From Xanthobacteraceae bacterium (GTDB taxonomy: Bacteria > Pseudomonadota > Alphaproteobacteria > Rhizobiales > Xanthobacteraceae), in NCBI GenBank assembly GCA_030043175.1, contig JASHYD010000219.1:1-6189 (forward strand): a stretch of 6,189 nucleotides of DNA. The letters are read 5' to 3'. A program made the position numbers and the translations under genes. A model generated the notes under the pieces. The model made no database searches, was not told where the DNA came from, and saw only the letters and a list, made by a program, of their open reading frames with translations. Numbering within the stretch: position 1 is the stretch's first letter; every line of letters starts with the position of its first letter. Shown here piece after piece: positions 1-6,189 of the stretch.

Positions 1-3000
1 CACGTTGGCGCGCCCCTCGCGCCGGGCGAGCTGCTGGCGAAGCGTGTGCAGCGTCGCGATCGGCCTGTCGCGCGCCTCATCGGCGTAGACCTGGATATCG
101 TCGCCGTCGGCATTGGCGGGCCAGAAGCCGGCAACGCCGCGGGCCGCAAACCAGTTTTCGCGGATGATGCGGTCAAGCAGGGCCGTCGCGTCGTCAAACA
201 GCGCCCGCGCGGCAGCGCCGTATTTGTCGTCGTCGAGGATCGCGGGATATTTGCCGGTCAGCTCCCAGGTCGAGAAGAACGGCGACCAATCGATGTAGGG
301 CGCGAGGTCCGCCAGCGGAAAATCGTGCAGGACTGCTGTGGCTGCGCGCGGTCGCGTCGGGCGGTAGTTGCCGCTCCAGTCGAGCTTGAGGGCATTGGCA
401 CGCGCCGCCATGAGCTTGACGCGCCGTTTCTGCTCTTCTCCCCGGGCGTGAGTCTCGGCGATGCGGGCATATTCTGCGCGTATATTGACGATGTAATCTG
501 CGCGCTTTTCGGCCGATAGCAAGGCCGACGTAACGCCGACCGCGCGGCTCGCATCGTTAACATAGACGGTCTGGCCGCGCCGGTAGTTGGGATGGATCTT
601 GACGGCGGTATGCACGCGGCTGGTGGTGGCGCCGCCGATCAGCAGCGGGACGTCGAATCCCTGCCGCTCCATCTCGGCCGCGACATTGCACATCTCATCG
701 AGCGACGGCGTGATGAGGCCGGACAACCCAACGATGTCGGCGTTCTCGCGCTTCGCGGTCTCGATGATCTTCGCGGCCGGCACCATGACGCCAAGATCGA
801 TCACTTGGTAATTATTGCACTGGAGCACGACGCCGACGATGTTCTTGCCGATATCGTGGACGTCACCCTTGACGGTGGCCAGCACGATCTTGCCGGCACC
901 GCTCGACACGGCAGCTCCCGTGCGGGCCTTCTCCTCCTCCATATAGGGCATGAGGTAGGCGACCGCCTGTTTCATCACGCGAGCGGATTTGACGACCTGG
1001 GGCAGGAACATCCTTCCAGAGCCGAACAGGTCGCCGACAATGTTCATGCCGGCCATCAGTGGCCCCTCGATGACATCGAGCGGCCGTTGCGCGGTTTGCC
1101 GTGCAGCCTCAACGTCGGCGGCGATGAAATCCGAGATGCCGTGCACTAGCGCGTGAGCGAGGCGCTTATCGACCGGCCATTCGCGCCAGGCGATGTCAGC
1201 AGCCTTGACCTCACCTTTCTGCCGGCGAAATTGGCCGGCAATTGCGAGCAGACAATCGGCCCCGTCGGGGCGGCGATTGAGCACCACATCCTCGCAGGCT
1301 TGGCGCAATTCCGGGTTGAGGTCGTCGTAGACGGCCATCTGTCCGGCGTTGACGATGCCCATGTCCATCCCGGCCGCGATCGCGTGATAAAGAAATACGG
1401 AGTGCATCGCCTCGCGCACCTGCTCGTTGCCGCGGAACGCAAAGGAGAGATTGGAGACGCCGCCCGAGACGTGAGCGCCCGGCAGATTGGACCTGATCCA
1501 TCGCGTCGCTTCGATGTACGCAGTCGCGTAATCGCAGTGCTCCTCGATACCGGTGGCGATCGCGAAAATGTTGGGATCGAAGATGATGTCCGCGGGCGGA
1601 AAGCCCACCGCGCCAGTGAGGATGTCGTAGGCGCGCCGGCAGATCGCGACCTTGCGCGCGAGGGTGTCGGCCTGGCCCTGCTCGTCGAACGCCATGACCA
1701 CCACTGCGGCGCCGTGCCGGCGCACGATCCGGGCCTGGCGGATGAACTCCTCCTCGCCTTCCTTGAGCGAGATCGAATTGACGATGGCCTTGCCTTGCAA
1801 GCATTTGAGGCCCGCCTCGATCACCTTGAATTTCGATGAATCGACCATCACCGGCACGCGGGCGATATCGGGCTCGGCGGCGATGAGGTTGAGGAAGGTC
1901 GCCATGGCATGTTCCGAATCGAGCAAGCCCTCGTCCATGTTGACGTCGATCACCTGCGCGCCATTCTCGACCTGGTCGCGCGCGACCGCGAGCGCGGCCA
2001 TATAGTCGCCGGCAGTGATCAGCTTGCGGAAGCGCGCCGAACCCGTGACATTCGTGCGCTCGCCCACATTGACGAACGGAATGTCGGGCGTTAGCCGGAA
2101 CGGCTCCAACCCGGACAGGCGCAACTCGCGCGGGGGATCGGGCGGCCGGCGCGGCGGCTTACCGCGCACCGCCTGCGCGATGGCGCGGATATGCGCCGGC
2201 GTGGTCCCGCAACAGCCGCCGACGATATTGACCAGCCCCGCGTCGGCAAATTCCGCCAGTAGCGAGGCCATGAATTCCGGGCTCTCGTCATAGAGGCCGA
2301 ATTCATTCGGCAGCCCTGCATTGGGATAGGCGCAGACCAGGGCATCGGCGACGCGGGCGAGTTCCGCGATAAGAGCGCGCATCTCCTTCGCCCCGAGCGC
2401 GCAGTTGAGTCCGATCGAGAACGGCGCGGCATGGCGGACCGAGATCCAGAACGCTTCCGGCGTCTGGCCGGACAGCATGCGCCCCGACAGGTCCGTAATG
2501 GTTCCAGAGATCATGACGGGAACGCTGGCGCCGCGCTCTGCGAATAATTCTGCAATGGCGTAGAGCGCCGCCTTGGCGTTAAGCGTGTCAAACACCGTCT
2601 CGATCAGGAGGATATCCGCGCCGCCATCAAGAAGGCTGCGCGCCTGCTCGCCATAGGCGATGCGCAGCTCGTCGAAGCTGATGGCGCGCAGCCCCGGATT
2701 GCTGACATCGGGCGAGATCGAAGCCGTGCGGTTGGTCGGCCCGATGGCACCTGCCACGAAGCGCGGGCGGCCGTCTTCGCGCGCCGCTGTGGCGGCCGCC
2801 TCTTTGGCGAGGCGGGCGCCGTCAAAGTTGAGTTCGCCGACAAGATGCTGGGCGCTGTAGTCGGCCTGGGCAATCCGGGTCGAGGAGAACGTGTTGGTAG
2901 AAACGATATCGGCGCCGGCGCGGAAGTAATTGAGATGCAGTTCGCGCACCGTGTCCGGCTGCGAGAGAACGAGAATGTCATTGTTGCCGCGCAGATCTGC

Positions 3001-3153
3001 TGGCCAGTCGGCGAAGCGCGTGCCGCGATACCCGGACTCCCCGAGCTTGAGCGCCTGGATTTCCGTCCCCATGGCGCCGTCGAGCAGGAGGATGCCCTCG
3101 CCGGCGCGCCGGCGCAGTTCAGTCTCCACCGCGGATGAGGTTAGCGTATTCAT
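1..3153 (-). CDS. metH: Cobalamin-dependent methionine synthase, C-terminus cut by window edge
   Basis: Cytosolic enzyme that moves the methyl group of 5-methyl-THF via cobalamin to homocysteine, giving methionine and THF. The frame is open from the start to the window edge (1051 codons, no stop). Domains in order: homocysteine-binding zinc domain with DGAMGT at residue 25, Cys251 in GLNC and the GGCC pair Cys314/Cys315 (zinc ligands by family); pterin-binding domain with GERTNVTG at 364 and DVNMDEG at 403; helical cap with GDLFGSG at 707; B12 domain with DVHDIGKN, His766 being the lower cobalt ligand; and the start of the SAM-dependent reactivation domain with DWSPFF at 954. The protein should be about 1,250-1,290 aa, so roughly 200 residues, including the RxxxGYPACPDH region, lie outside the window. 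The ATG at 3153 has no visible Shine-Dalgarno sequence; an in-frame GTG at 3168 is the alternative. It is the last visible gene of the sahR-metF-metH operon. Confidence 0.97.
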   Translation of the reverse strand, partial: MNTLTSSAVETELRRRAGEGILLLDGAMGTEIQALKLGESGYRGTRFADWPADLRGNNDILVLSQPDTVRELHLNYFRAGADIVSTNTFSSTRIAQADYSAQHLVGELNFDGARLAKEAAATAAREDGRPRFVAGAIGPTNRTASISPDVSNPGLRAISFDELRIAYGEQARSLLDGGADILLIETVFDTLNAKAALYAIAELFAERGASVPVMISGTITDLSGRMLSGQTPEAFWISVRHAAPFSIGLNCALGAKEMRALIAELARVADALVCAYPNAGLPNEFGLYDESPEFMASLLAEFADAGLVNIVGGCCGTTPAHIRAIAQAVRGKPPRRPPDPPRELRLSGLEPFRLTPDIPFVNVGERTNVTGSARFRKLITAGDYMAALAVARDQVENGAQVIDVNMDEGLLDSEHAMATFLNLIAAEPDIARVPVMVDSSKFKVIEAGLKCLQGKAIVNSISLKEGEEEFIRQARIVRRHGAAVVVMAFDEQGQADTLARKVAICRRAYDILTGAVGFPPADIIFDPNIFAIATGIEEHCDYATAYIEATRWIRSNLPGAHVSGGVSNLSFAFRGNEQVREAMHSVFLYHAIAAGMDMGIVNAGQMAVYDDLNPELRQACEDVVLNRRPDGADCLLAIAGQFRRQKGEVKAADIAWREWPVDKRLAHALVHGISDFIAADVEAARQTAQRPLDVIEGPLMAGMNIVGDLFGSGRMFLPQVVKSARVMKQAVAYLMPYMEEEKARTGAAVSSGAGKIVLATVKGDVHDIGKNIVGVVLQCNNYQVIDLGVMVPAAKIIETAKRENADIVGLSGLITPSLDEMCNVAAEMERQGFDVPLLIGGATTSRVHTAVKIHPNYRRGQTVYVNDASRAVGVTSALLSAEKRADYIVNIRAEYARIAETHARGEEQKRRVKLMAARANALKLDWSGNYRPTRPRAATAVLHDFPLADLAPYIDWSPFFSTWELTGKYPAILDDDKYGAAARALFDDATALLDRIIRENWFAARGVAGFWPANADGDDIQVYADEARDRPIATLHTLRQQLARREGRANV

Positions 3154-3164
3154 GGGCGGATTGC

Positions 3165-3329
3165 TCACGTCGCGGCGCAGCCGCAGTGTTGCGGCCTTGG
3201 AGCGCAGCGAAATCCCGGGCCAGCATTTCGGTTCGGCGCGGCCGATCGCGGATTACGCCATCGTGCGTCGACCGCGCGCGTGAACGTGCTTGCGGCTTTA
3301 TCCGGGCTGCGAAGATCATGAGCGCTCAT
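3165..3329 (-). CDS. Doubtful 54-aa small ORF between metF and metH
   Basis: Not recognised. The ATG overlaps the metF stop as ATGA, and an AGGAG sits 8 nt upstream inside the last metF codons. The ORF ends in TGA, which overlaps a GTG in the metH frame (GTGA). The product begins [11 protein letters not shown], is rich in Arg, Ala and Pro, and ends with three cysteines in its last 13 residues. The stop/start overlaps at both ends and the ribosome site argue for translation, perhaps as a coupling leader for metH, which lacks its own ribosome site. Against it, third-position GC is only about 63 percent by my count, which looks lower than in the flanking genes, and no domain or transmembrane segment is visible. 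It may be plain spacer DNA; AGGAG also follows simply from the metF codons for Gln-Glu-Lys. Confidence 0.2.
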   Translation of the reverse strand: MSAHDLRSPDKAASTFTRAVDARWRNPRSAAPNRNAGPGFRCAPRPQHCGCAAT

Positions 3330-3330
3330 G
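3317..3330. repeat. 14-bp perfect palindrome over the metF stop
   Basis: CATGAGCGCTCATG reads the same on both strands and contains the metF TGA. It is not followed by a T-run on the minus strand, so it is not an intrinsic terminator. It may be chance, or a weak hairpin or protein site at the start of the metF-metH spacer. Confidence 0.3.
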
Positions 3331-4234
3331 CGGCTTTCTCCTGCGCCCGCACCCCGAGCAGATGACAGATTGCAAACACCAGATCGGCGCGGTTCATGGT
3401 GTAGAAATGAAAATCCGTAACGCCGCGATCGACGAGGTCCATCACCTGCTCAGCCGCGACCGCAGCGGCGATCAGGCGTCGCGTCGCTGCATCCGCATCG
3501 AGCCCCGTGAAGCGGTCGGCGAGCCACGCCGGAACGCTGGTGCCGCAACGTTCGGCGAACACGCGCATCTGCTTGAAGTTCTGCACCGGCAGAACCCCCG
3601 GTACGACGGGAATCGTGATGCCGCGAGCGCGCACGCGATCGAGATAGCGAAAATAGATATCGTTATCGAAAAAGAACTGGGTGATGGCGCGAGCGGCTCC
3701 GGCATCGACCTTGGCCTGGAGCATGTCGATGTCGGCGTCCACGGACAGACTGTCGGGATGCTTCTCTGGATAGGCTGATACCGATACCTCGACGTCGGCG
3801 ATGGCCTTGATGCCGGTCACCAGCTCGGCAGCGTTTCGATAGCCATGTGGATGCGGTGTGTAGCGTTCGGCAATGCCGCCCACCGGGTCACCCCGCAAGG
3901 CGACAATGTGTCGGACGCCGGCCGCCACATAGGAGCGGATGACGCTGTCGATCTCCGGGCGGTCGGCAGCCACACAGGTCAAGTGTGCGGCGGGCGCCAA
4001 CGGGGTCTCGGCGATGATGCGCTTGACAGTCGCGTGGGTGCGCTCCCGGGTCGAGCCGCCAGCCCCATAAGTGACCGAGACGAATGACGGAGCAAGCGGC
4101 GCCAGCCGCGCAATCGCCTCCCACAGGATGGTTTCCATCTCGGCGGTTTTGGGCGGAAAGAACTCGAAGGAGACCCGCGCCCGGCGTTGCTGGGGGGCGA
4201 GACGGCTGGTGCGCGGCGGCGTCATCGGCTGCAT
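3326..4234 (-). CDS. metF: 5,10-methylenetetrahydrofolate reductase
   Basis: Flavoprotein that reduces 5,10-methylene-THF to 5-methyl-THF, the methyl donor for MetH encoded next in the operon. The 302-aa product matches the usual bacterial length (E. coli 296 aa) and aligns along its whole length. Visible family signatures are VSFEFFPPKT (residues 21-30, Glu24 equivalent to catalytic Glu28 of E. coli), FVSVTYGAGG (51-60), HIVALRGD (109-116, Asp116 equivalent to FAD-contacting Asp120), RAITQFFFD (182-190, Gln186 equivalent to Gln183), PGVLPVQNF (212-220), Phe226 (equivalent to Phe223), and DFHFYTMNRAD near the end. The reading frame stays open upstream to 4375, but the ATG at 4234 is preferred. 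It overlaps the sahR stop as TGATG, has GAGGTGG just upstream, and gives the normal N-terminus. A second ATG three codons later (4225) is less well placed. Confidence 0.97.
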   Translation of the reverse strand: MQPMTPPRTSRLAPQQRRARVSFEFFPPKTAEMETILWEAIARLAPLAPSFVSVTYGAGGSTRERTHATVKRIIAETPLAPAAHLTCVAADRPEIDSVIRSYVAAGVRHIVALRGDPVGGIAERYTPHPHGYRNAAELVTGIKAIADVEVSVSAYPEKHPDSLSVDADIDMLQAKVDAGAARAITQFFFDNDIYFRYLDRVRARGITIPVVPGVLPVQNFKQMRVFAERCGTSVPAWLADRFTGLDADAATRRLIAAAVAAEQVMDLVDRGVTDFHFYTMNRADLVFAICHLLGVRAQEKAA

Positions 4235-5226
4235 CACGCCACCTCGCGTATGCCGGCAATCGCGAGGCGGGGATCGTGGGCGAGCCACAGGGACACCGCG
4301 ATCTTTCGTTCCGAGCCGGGCTCCGGCGCGAGGGTCTTGTGCACCACGCCCTCGAGCCCCGCCTGTTCCATCCACTGCGTGACCGTATCGGAGGCGAAGC
4401 CGAGCCGGCGATGGGCATATTGTTCGCGCAGGAACTCAAGCTCATGCGTCGCAAAGTCGACCACCAGGAGCCGGCCTTGAGGCCGCAGCAGCCTGGCCGC
4501 CTCGCGGATCGCGCGGCCGCCGTCATCGAGAAAGTGCAGCACCTGATGGAGGATGACGACATCAAAGGAGTCGCGCGGCATCGAAAGATCGAAGATGTCT
4601 CCCTGCCGGACACTGCAATTGCGGATGCCGGCATGGTCGAGCCGGCTGCGGGCGACCGCCAGCATCTCGCGGCTGAGATCGATCCCGACGCCGCGCTCGA
4701 TCTCGGAGCTGAACAACTCAAGAATGCGCCCGGTCCCGGTACCGAGATCGAGCAGGGAACGAAACGGGCGCTCCAGCAGCATGGCGCGAATTTCGGCCTC
4801 GACCGCATCATCGGCGGCGTGAAGGCGGCGGATGCGGTCCCATTCAGCCGCGTGTCGACGAAAATAGTCCTGCGCCGCCTTGACGCGCGCGGCCCGTACA
4901 CCGGCGAGCCGTTCGCGATCGCGCGCAAGGATCGGATCGGCATGATCGAGCGCAGCGATGAGATGCGCGACGACTGCGGCCGCCGCACCGTGCTCGGCGC
5001 GGCGGAAAAAAGCCCAGGAGCCTTCGCGAAAGCGCTCCACGAGTTGCGCCTCAGCCAGCAACTTAAGATGGCGCGAAATCCGCGGCTGCGACTGGCGCAA
5101 GATTTCGGTGAGTTCCGATACGGTGAGTTCGGCTTCGGCCAGGAGGAAGAGAATGCGAAGCCGGGTATCCTCCCCGGCTGCCTTGAGGGTGATGTTCAAT
5201 TGGTCGAAGGTGATCCGCGCAATCAT
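4234..5226 (-). CDS. sahR: ArsR-family regulator with SAM-methyltransferase-fold sensor domain (SahR type)
   Basis: Predicted repressor of SAM-cycle genes that responds to S-adenosylhomocysteine. The 330-aa product has an N-terminal winged helix-turn-helix at about residues 5-80 (TRLRILFLL, then SELTEILRQSQPRISRHLKLL as the helix-turn-helix). A linker follows, then a class I methyltransferase fold at about 150-300: motif I DLGTGTGRI (160-168), acidic GVGIDLS after strand 2 (Asp183), QGDIFDL (208-214), DVVILHQVLHF (222-232) and LLRPQGRLLVVDF (246-258). In the published SahR family this fold binds SAH as effector instead of acting as an enzyme; that role here is inferred from the fusion, from cotranscription with metF and metH, and from the palindrome upstream. 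The frame is open upstream to 5415, but the ATG at 5226 gives the usual ArsR N-terminus and lies downstream of the predicted promoter. Its ribosome site (AAAGA or GGGAA) is modest. A catalytic methyltransferase is the less likely alternative. Confidence 0.9.
   Translation of the reverse strand: MIARITFDQLNITLKAAGEDTRLRILFLLAEAELTVSELTEILRQSQPRISRHLKLLAEAQLVERFREGSWAFFRRAEHGAAAAVVAHLIAALDHADPILARDRERLAGVRAARVKAAQDYFRRHAAEWDRIRRLHAADDAVEAEIRAMLLERPFRSLLDLGTGTGRILELFSSEIERGVGIDLSREMLAVARSRLDHAGIRNCSVRQGDIFDLSMPRDSFDVVILHQVLHFLDDGGRAIREAARLLRPQGRLLVVDFATHELEFLREQYAHRRLGFASDTVTQWMEQAGLEGVVHKTLAPEPGSERKIAVSLWLAHDPRLAIAGIREVA
4239..4245 (-). promoter_or_regulatory. Ribosome binding site of metF inside the sahR 3' end
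   Basis: GAGGTGG lies 4 nt before the metF ATG (7 nt counted from GAGG) and within the last sahR codons. Together with the TGATG overlap it fixes the metF start at 4234 and suggests that ribosomes finishing sahR can restart on metF. Confidence 0.75.
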
Positions 5227-5248
5227 TGTGGGATCTTTCCCAATCCGG

Positions 5249-5268
5249 TGGGCCGAGATCGGGGCCCA
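5249..5268 (-). promoter_or_regulatory. Possible stem-loop at the 5' end of the operon leader
   Basis: On the minus strand TGGGCC and GGCCCA form a 6-bp GC-rich stem around an 8-nt loop. If transcription starts about 7 nt after the predicted -10 box, the hairpin lies at the very 5' end of the mRNA. It might protect the transcript or do nothing. No known SAH or SAM riboswitch core was recognised in this short leader. Confidence 0.3.
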
Positions 5269-5276
5269 GTCAACCG

Positions 5277-5305
5277 TAAATAGACATAAAGATATCTTTA
5301 TGCAA
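5277..5305 (-). promoter_or_regulatory. Predicted sigma70-like promoter of sahR-metF-metH
   Basis: On the minus strand, -35 TTGCAT (5305-5300) is followed by a 17-bp spacer and -10 TATTTA (5282-5277). This is the best match in the divergent intergenic region. It would start transcription near 5270, leaving a leader of about 44 nt before sahR. The 18-bp palindrome fills most of the spacer and half of the -35 box, so a bound repressor would block RNA polymerase. Confidence 0.65.
5285..5302. promoter_or_regulatory. SahR operator: 18-bp perfect palindrome
   Basis: CATAAAGATATCTTTATG is a perfect inverted repeat, AT-rich in an otherwise GC-rich intergenic region, lying 58 bp upstream of the sahR start. 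Dimeric ArsR-type repressors bind such sites, and from memory the core AAAGATATCTTT resembles the motif predicted for proteobacterial SahR. Its position across the promoter spacer fits autorepression of the operon. It also lies 69 bp upstream of the divergent trmO-like gene, which it could control too. Confidence 0.85.
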
Positions 5306-5371
5306 GTAACTCGGCGAAGATTGTGGGAGTGCGCCCCGCCCCCACCACAGCCCACCCGAATGGAGAACCGC

Positions 5372-5872
5372 ATGGAGGACGAAGAGTTCGGCATCAGGGC
5401 CGGCGAGGTCGCCATTCCGTTGCCCGAGAAGATCGATGCTGGCGTCTATTTTATTGGACGGATTCGCACCCCTTGGACCCGTCGGGAGGAATGTCCCAAG
5501 AACGCGCGTGAGTCCGCCGCAGTGTGCAGCGTCGAAGTTGATCCGCGCTACGCGGCGGCGCTCAAGGGAGTAGAGAGCTGCTCTCATCTGATTGTGCTCT
5601 ACTGGATGGACAAGTCGCGGCGCGATCTCGTCCTGCAAGTGCCGCGGCACTACCGCGAAGCTCGGGGCACATTTGCCCTGCGCTCGCCGGCGCGCCCGAA
5701 CCCGATTGCAATGAGCGTGGTGACCTTGCTGCAGATTTCTGATAGCCGGCTCTCCGTCGTCGGCATCGACTGCCTCGATGGCACGCCGCTCATCGACATC
5801 AAGCCGTATTTTGCATCGACAGATTCGGTCCCCGACGCATTCGTGGGGTGGCATGAGGCGCACAAGCGCTGA
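5372..5872 (+). CDS. trmO: Short TrmO/TsaA-family protein, probable SAM-dependent tRNA t6A37 N6-methyltransferase
   Basis: In E. coli TrmO (TsaA/YaeB) methylates the N6 of threonylcarbamoyladenosine at position 37 of certain tRNAs, using SAM. This 166-aa product carries the family core: VYFIGRIRTPW (25-35) as first strand, ALKGVESCSHLIVLYWM (63-79), ARGTFALRSPARPNPIAMS (97-115) with the hallmark RSPxRPNPI motif, and LDGTPLIDIKPY (135-146). It ends soon after the core, so it lacks the C-terminal extension of the 235-aa E. coli protein; short versions are common in other bacteria and archaea. The substrate is therefore less certain than the fold. The start at 5372 is chosen because GGAG lies 6 nt upstream; an in-frame ATG at 5360 has no comparable site. 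The gene diverges from sahR and, as a SAM user, is a plausible neighbour of the SAM cycle. Confidence 0.82.
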   Translation: MEDEEFGIRAGEVAIPLPEKIDAGVYFIGRIRTPWTRREECPKNARESAAVCSVEVDPRYAAALKGVESCSHLIVLYWMDKSRRDLVLQVPRHYREARGTFALRSPARPNPIAMSVVTLLQISDSRLSVVGIDCLDGTPLIDIKPYFASTDSVPDAFVGWHEAHKR

Positions 5873-5887
5873 CGCCGGATATGGCGT
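5872..5887 (+). terminator. Weak hairpin just after the trmO-like gene
   Basis: ACGCC and GGCGT form a 5-bp stem with a 6-nt loop, beginning at the last base of the stop codon. No T-run follows, so it is a poor candidate for an intrinsic terminator. No better terminator is visible before cynS. Confidence 0.2.
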
Positions 5888-5932
5888 TCTCGCGTTCGAG
5901 CCCCTCGCCGGTACGGTGTAAGATCGGTAGGG

Positions 5933-5962
5933 CCGCCGGTACATGAATTGCATGTCCGCCGG
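5933..5962. repeat. Inverted repeat framed by direct repeats upstream of cynS
   Basis: ACATG and CATGT (5941-5945 and 5951-5955) form an inverted repeat with a 5-bp centre, AATTG. It is framed by two copies of CCGCCGG (5933-5939 and 5956-5962) whose starts are 23 bp apart. It lies 31-60 bp before the cynS GTG and just upstream of a -10-like TACACT (5964-5969). It could be an operator for a cynS regulator; no specific regulator family can be assigned. Confidence 0.35.
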
Positions 5963-5979
5963 ATACACTGTCTGATGCC

Positions 5980-5985
5980 AAGGAG
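5980..5985 (+). promoter_or_regulatory. Ribosome binding site that sets a GTG start for cynS
   Basis: AAGGAG lies 7 nt before the GTG at 5993, an ideal spacing. An in-frame ATG at 5975 lies upstream of this site and has no ribosome site of its own, so the GTG is preferred. Confidence 0.8.
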
Positions 5986-5992
5986 CCCTGCC

Positions 5993-6189
5993 GTGAACCG
6001 TGCCGACCTCACCGAAAAAATCCTCGATATCAAGCGCGAGAGGGGCTGGAGCTGGAAGCATATCTGCGAACAGGTCGGCGGCTTTTCGCCGCTGCTCATC
6101 ACCGGCGCATTACTTGGGCAGATGAAGTTAACCAAGCCGCAAGCCGCAAAGGCTGCTGAGCTATTCGGACTGAGCAATGCCGAGCAGGC
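5993..6189 (+). CDS. cynS: Cyanase (cyanate hydratase), N-terminal part only
   Basis: Cyanase converts cyanate and bicarbonate to ammonia and CO2 (via carbamate) as a cytosolic decamer, detoxifying cyanate and releasing nitrogen. The first 65 codons are in the window, of about 150 expected. The product starts MNRADLTEKILDIKRERGWSW and carries the helical POU-like N-terminal domain typical of the family, with ITGALLGQMKLTKPQAAKAAELFGL (residues 36-60) aligning to the E. coli segment around VTAALLGQ. The catalytic Arg, Glu and Ser lie in the C-terminal half beyond the edge, so activity cannot be judged. It starts at GTG, set by AAGGAG. It is separated from the trmO-like gene by 120 nt on the same strand and probably has its own promoter. 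No cynR, transporter or carbonic anhydrase gene is visible on the left side. Confidence 0.9.
   Translation, partial: MNRADLTEKILDIKRERGWSWKHICEQVGGFSPLLITGALLGQMKLTKPQAAKAAELFGLSNAEQ

Noticed and set aside
46..1149. Long plus-strand open frames across the left region
   Set aside because: They lie opposite metH, whose frame is uninterrupted and has clear family motifs. The plus-strand products show no recognisable domain and reflect high GC content.
3119..3319. A 66-aa minus-strand open frame beginning just after metF
   Set aside because: It has no ribosome site at useful distance, overlaps metH by 35 nt, and is Arg-rich without motifs. The 3165-3329 frame has better start and stop signals.
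3154..3325. A separate promoter and SahR site for metH
   Set aside because: No AAAGATATCTTT-like palindrome and no convincing -35/-10 pair was found in the metF-metH spacer.
5227..5280. SAH or SAM riboswitch in the sahR leader
   Set aside because: The leader is only about 44 nt and holds one simple hairpin; no conserved riboswitch core was recognised, and control by a protein operator explains the region.
4084..5283. A 399-aa plus-strand open frame opposite sahR and metF
   Set aside because: It is antisense to two well-recognised genes, crosses their boundary and the operator, and its product has no recognisable motif.
5281..5309. Plus-strand promoter with TAGACA as -35 for the trmO-like gene
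   Set aside because: The -35 matches 5 of 6 bases, but no acceptable -10 box lies 16-18 bp downstream.
5270..6061. A 263-aa minus-strand open frame opposite the trmO-like gene
   Set aside because: The plus strand carries the TrmO family motifs in full and a ribosome site; the opposite product is unrecognisable.

Overview
The window is GC-rich and has the gene content and order of an alphaproteobacterium, probably a Hyphomicrobiales (Rhizobiales) member such as a Bradyrhizobium or Rhodopseudomonas relative. This rests on protein family character and on an ArsR-methyltransferase regulator joined to metF and metH. The genus cannot be fixed from the sequence alone.

The left four fifths (about 1-5305) is one minus-strand methionine/SAM-cycle operon, read right to left. 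It starts with a sigma70-like promoter (-35 TTGCAT, 17-bp spacer, -10 TATTTA) whose spacer and -35 are covered by a perfect 18-bp palindrome centred on AAAGATATCTTT. Then come sahR (ArsR-type helix-turn-helix fused to a SAM-methyltransferase fold), metF (5,10-methylenetetrahydrofolate reductase) and metH (cobalamin-dependent methionine synthase, running off the left edge before its C-terminus). sahR and metF share one base (TGATG), so they are probably translationally coupled. Between metF and metH lie 172 nt that hold only a doubtful 54-codon ORF. That ORF overlaps the metF stop (ATGA) and ends in a GTGA overlap with a possible earlier metH start.

The expected logic is as follows. MetF makes 5-methyl-THF, MetH uses it to remethylate homocysteine, and SahR senses S-adenosylhomocysteine, the by-product of all SAM-dependent methylations. 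When SAH rises, SahR should leave the palindrome and the operon is switched on. This is the published behaviour of the SahR family; the site and architecture here are direct observations.

The right end is on the plus strand. A short TrmO/TsaA-family protein (5372-5872) diverges from sahR across the operator region. After 120 nt with a small inverted repeat and flanking direct repeats comes the start of a cyanase gene (cynS, 5993 onward, GTG start), cut by the right edge.

No mobile elements, CRISPR arrays, tRNAs or rRNAs were seen. Most of the window is ordinary core metabolism. The points worth a second look are the operator-promoter geometry, the unexplained metF-metH spacer, the divergent TrmO-like gene and the repeat upstream of cynS.
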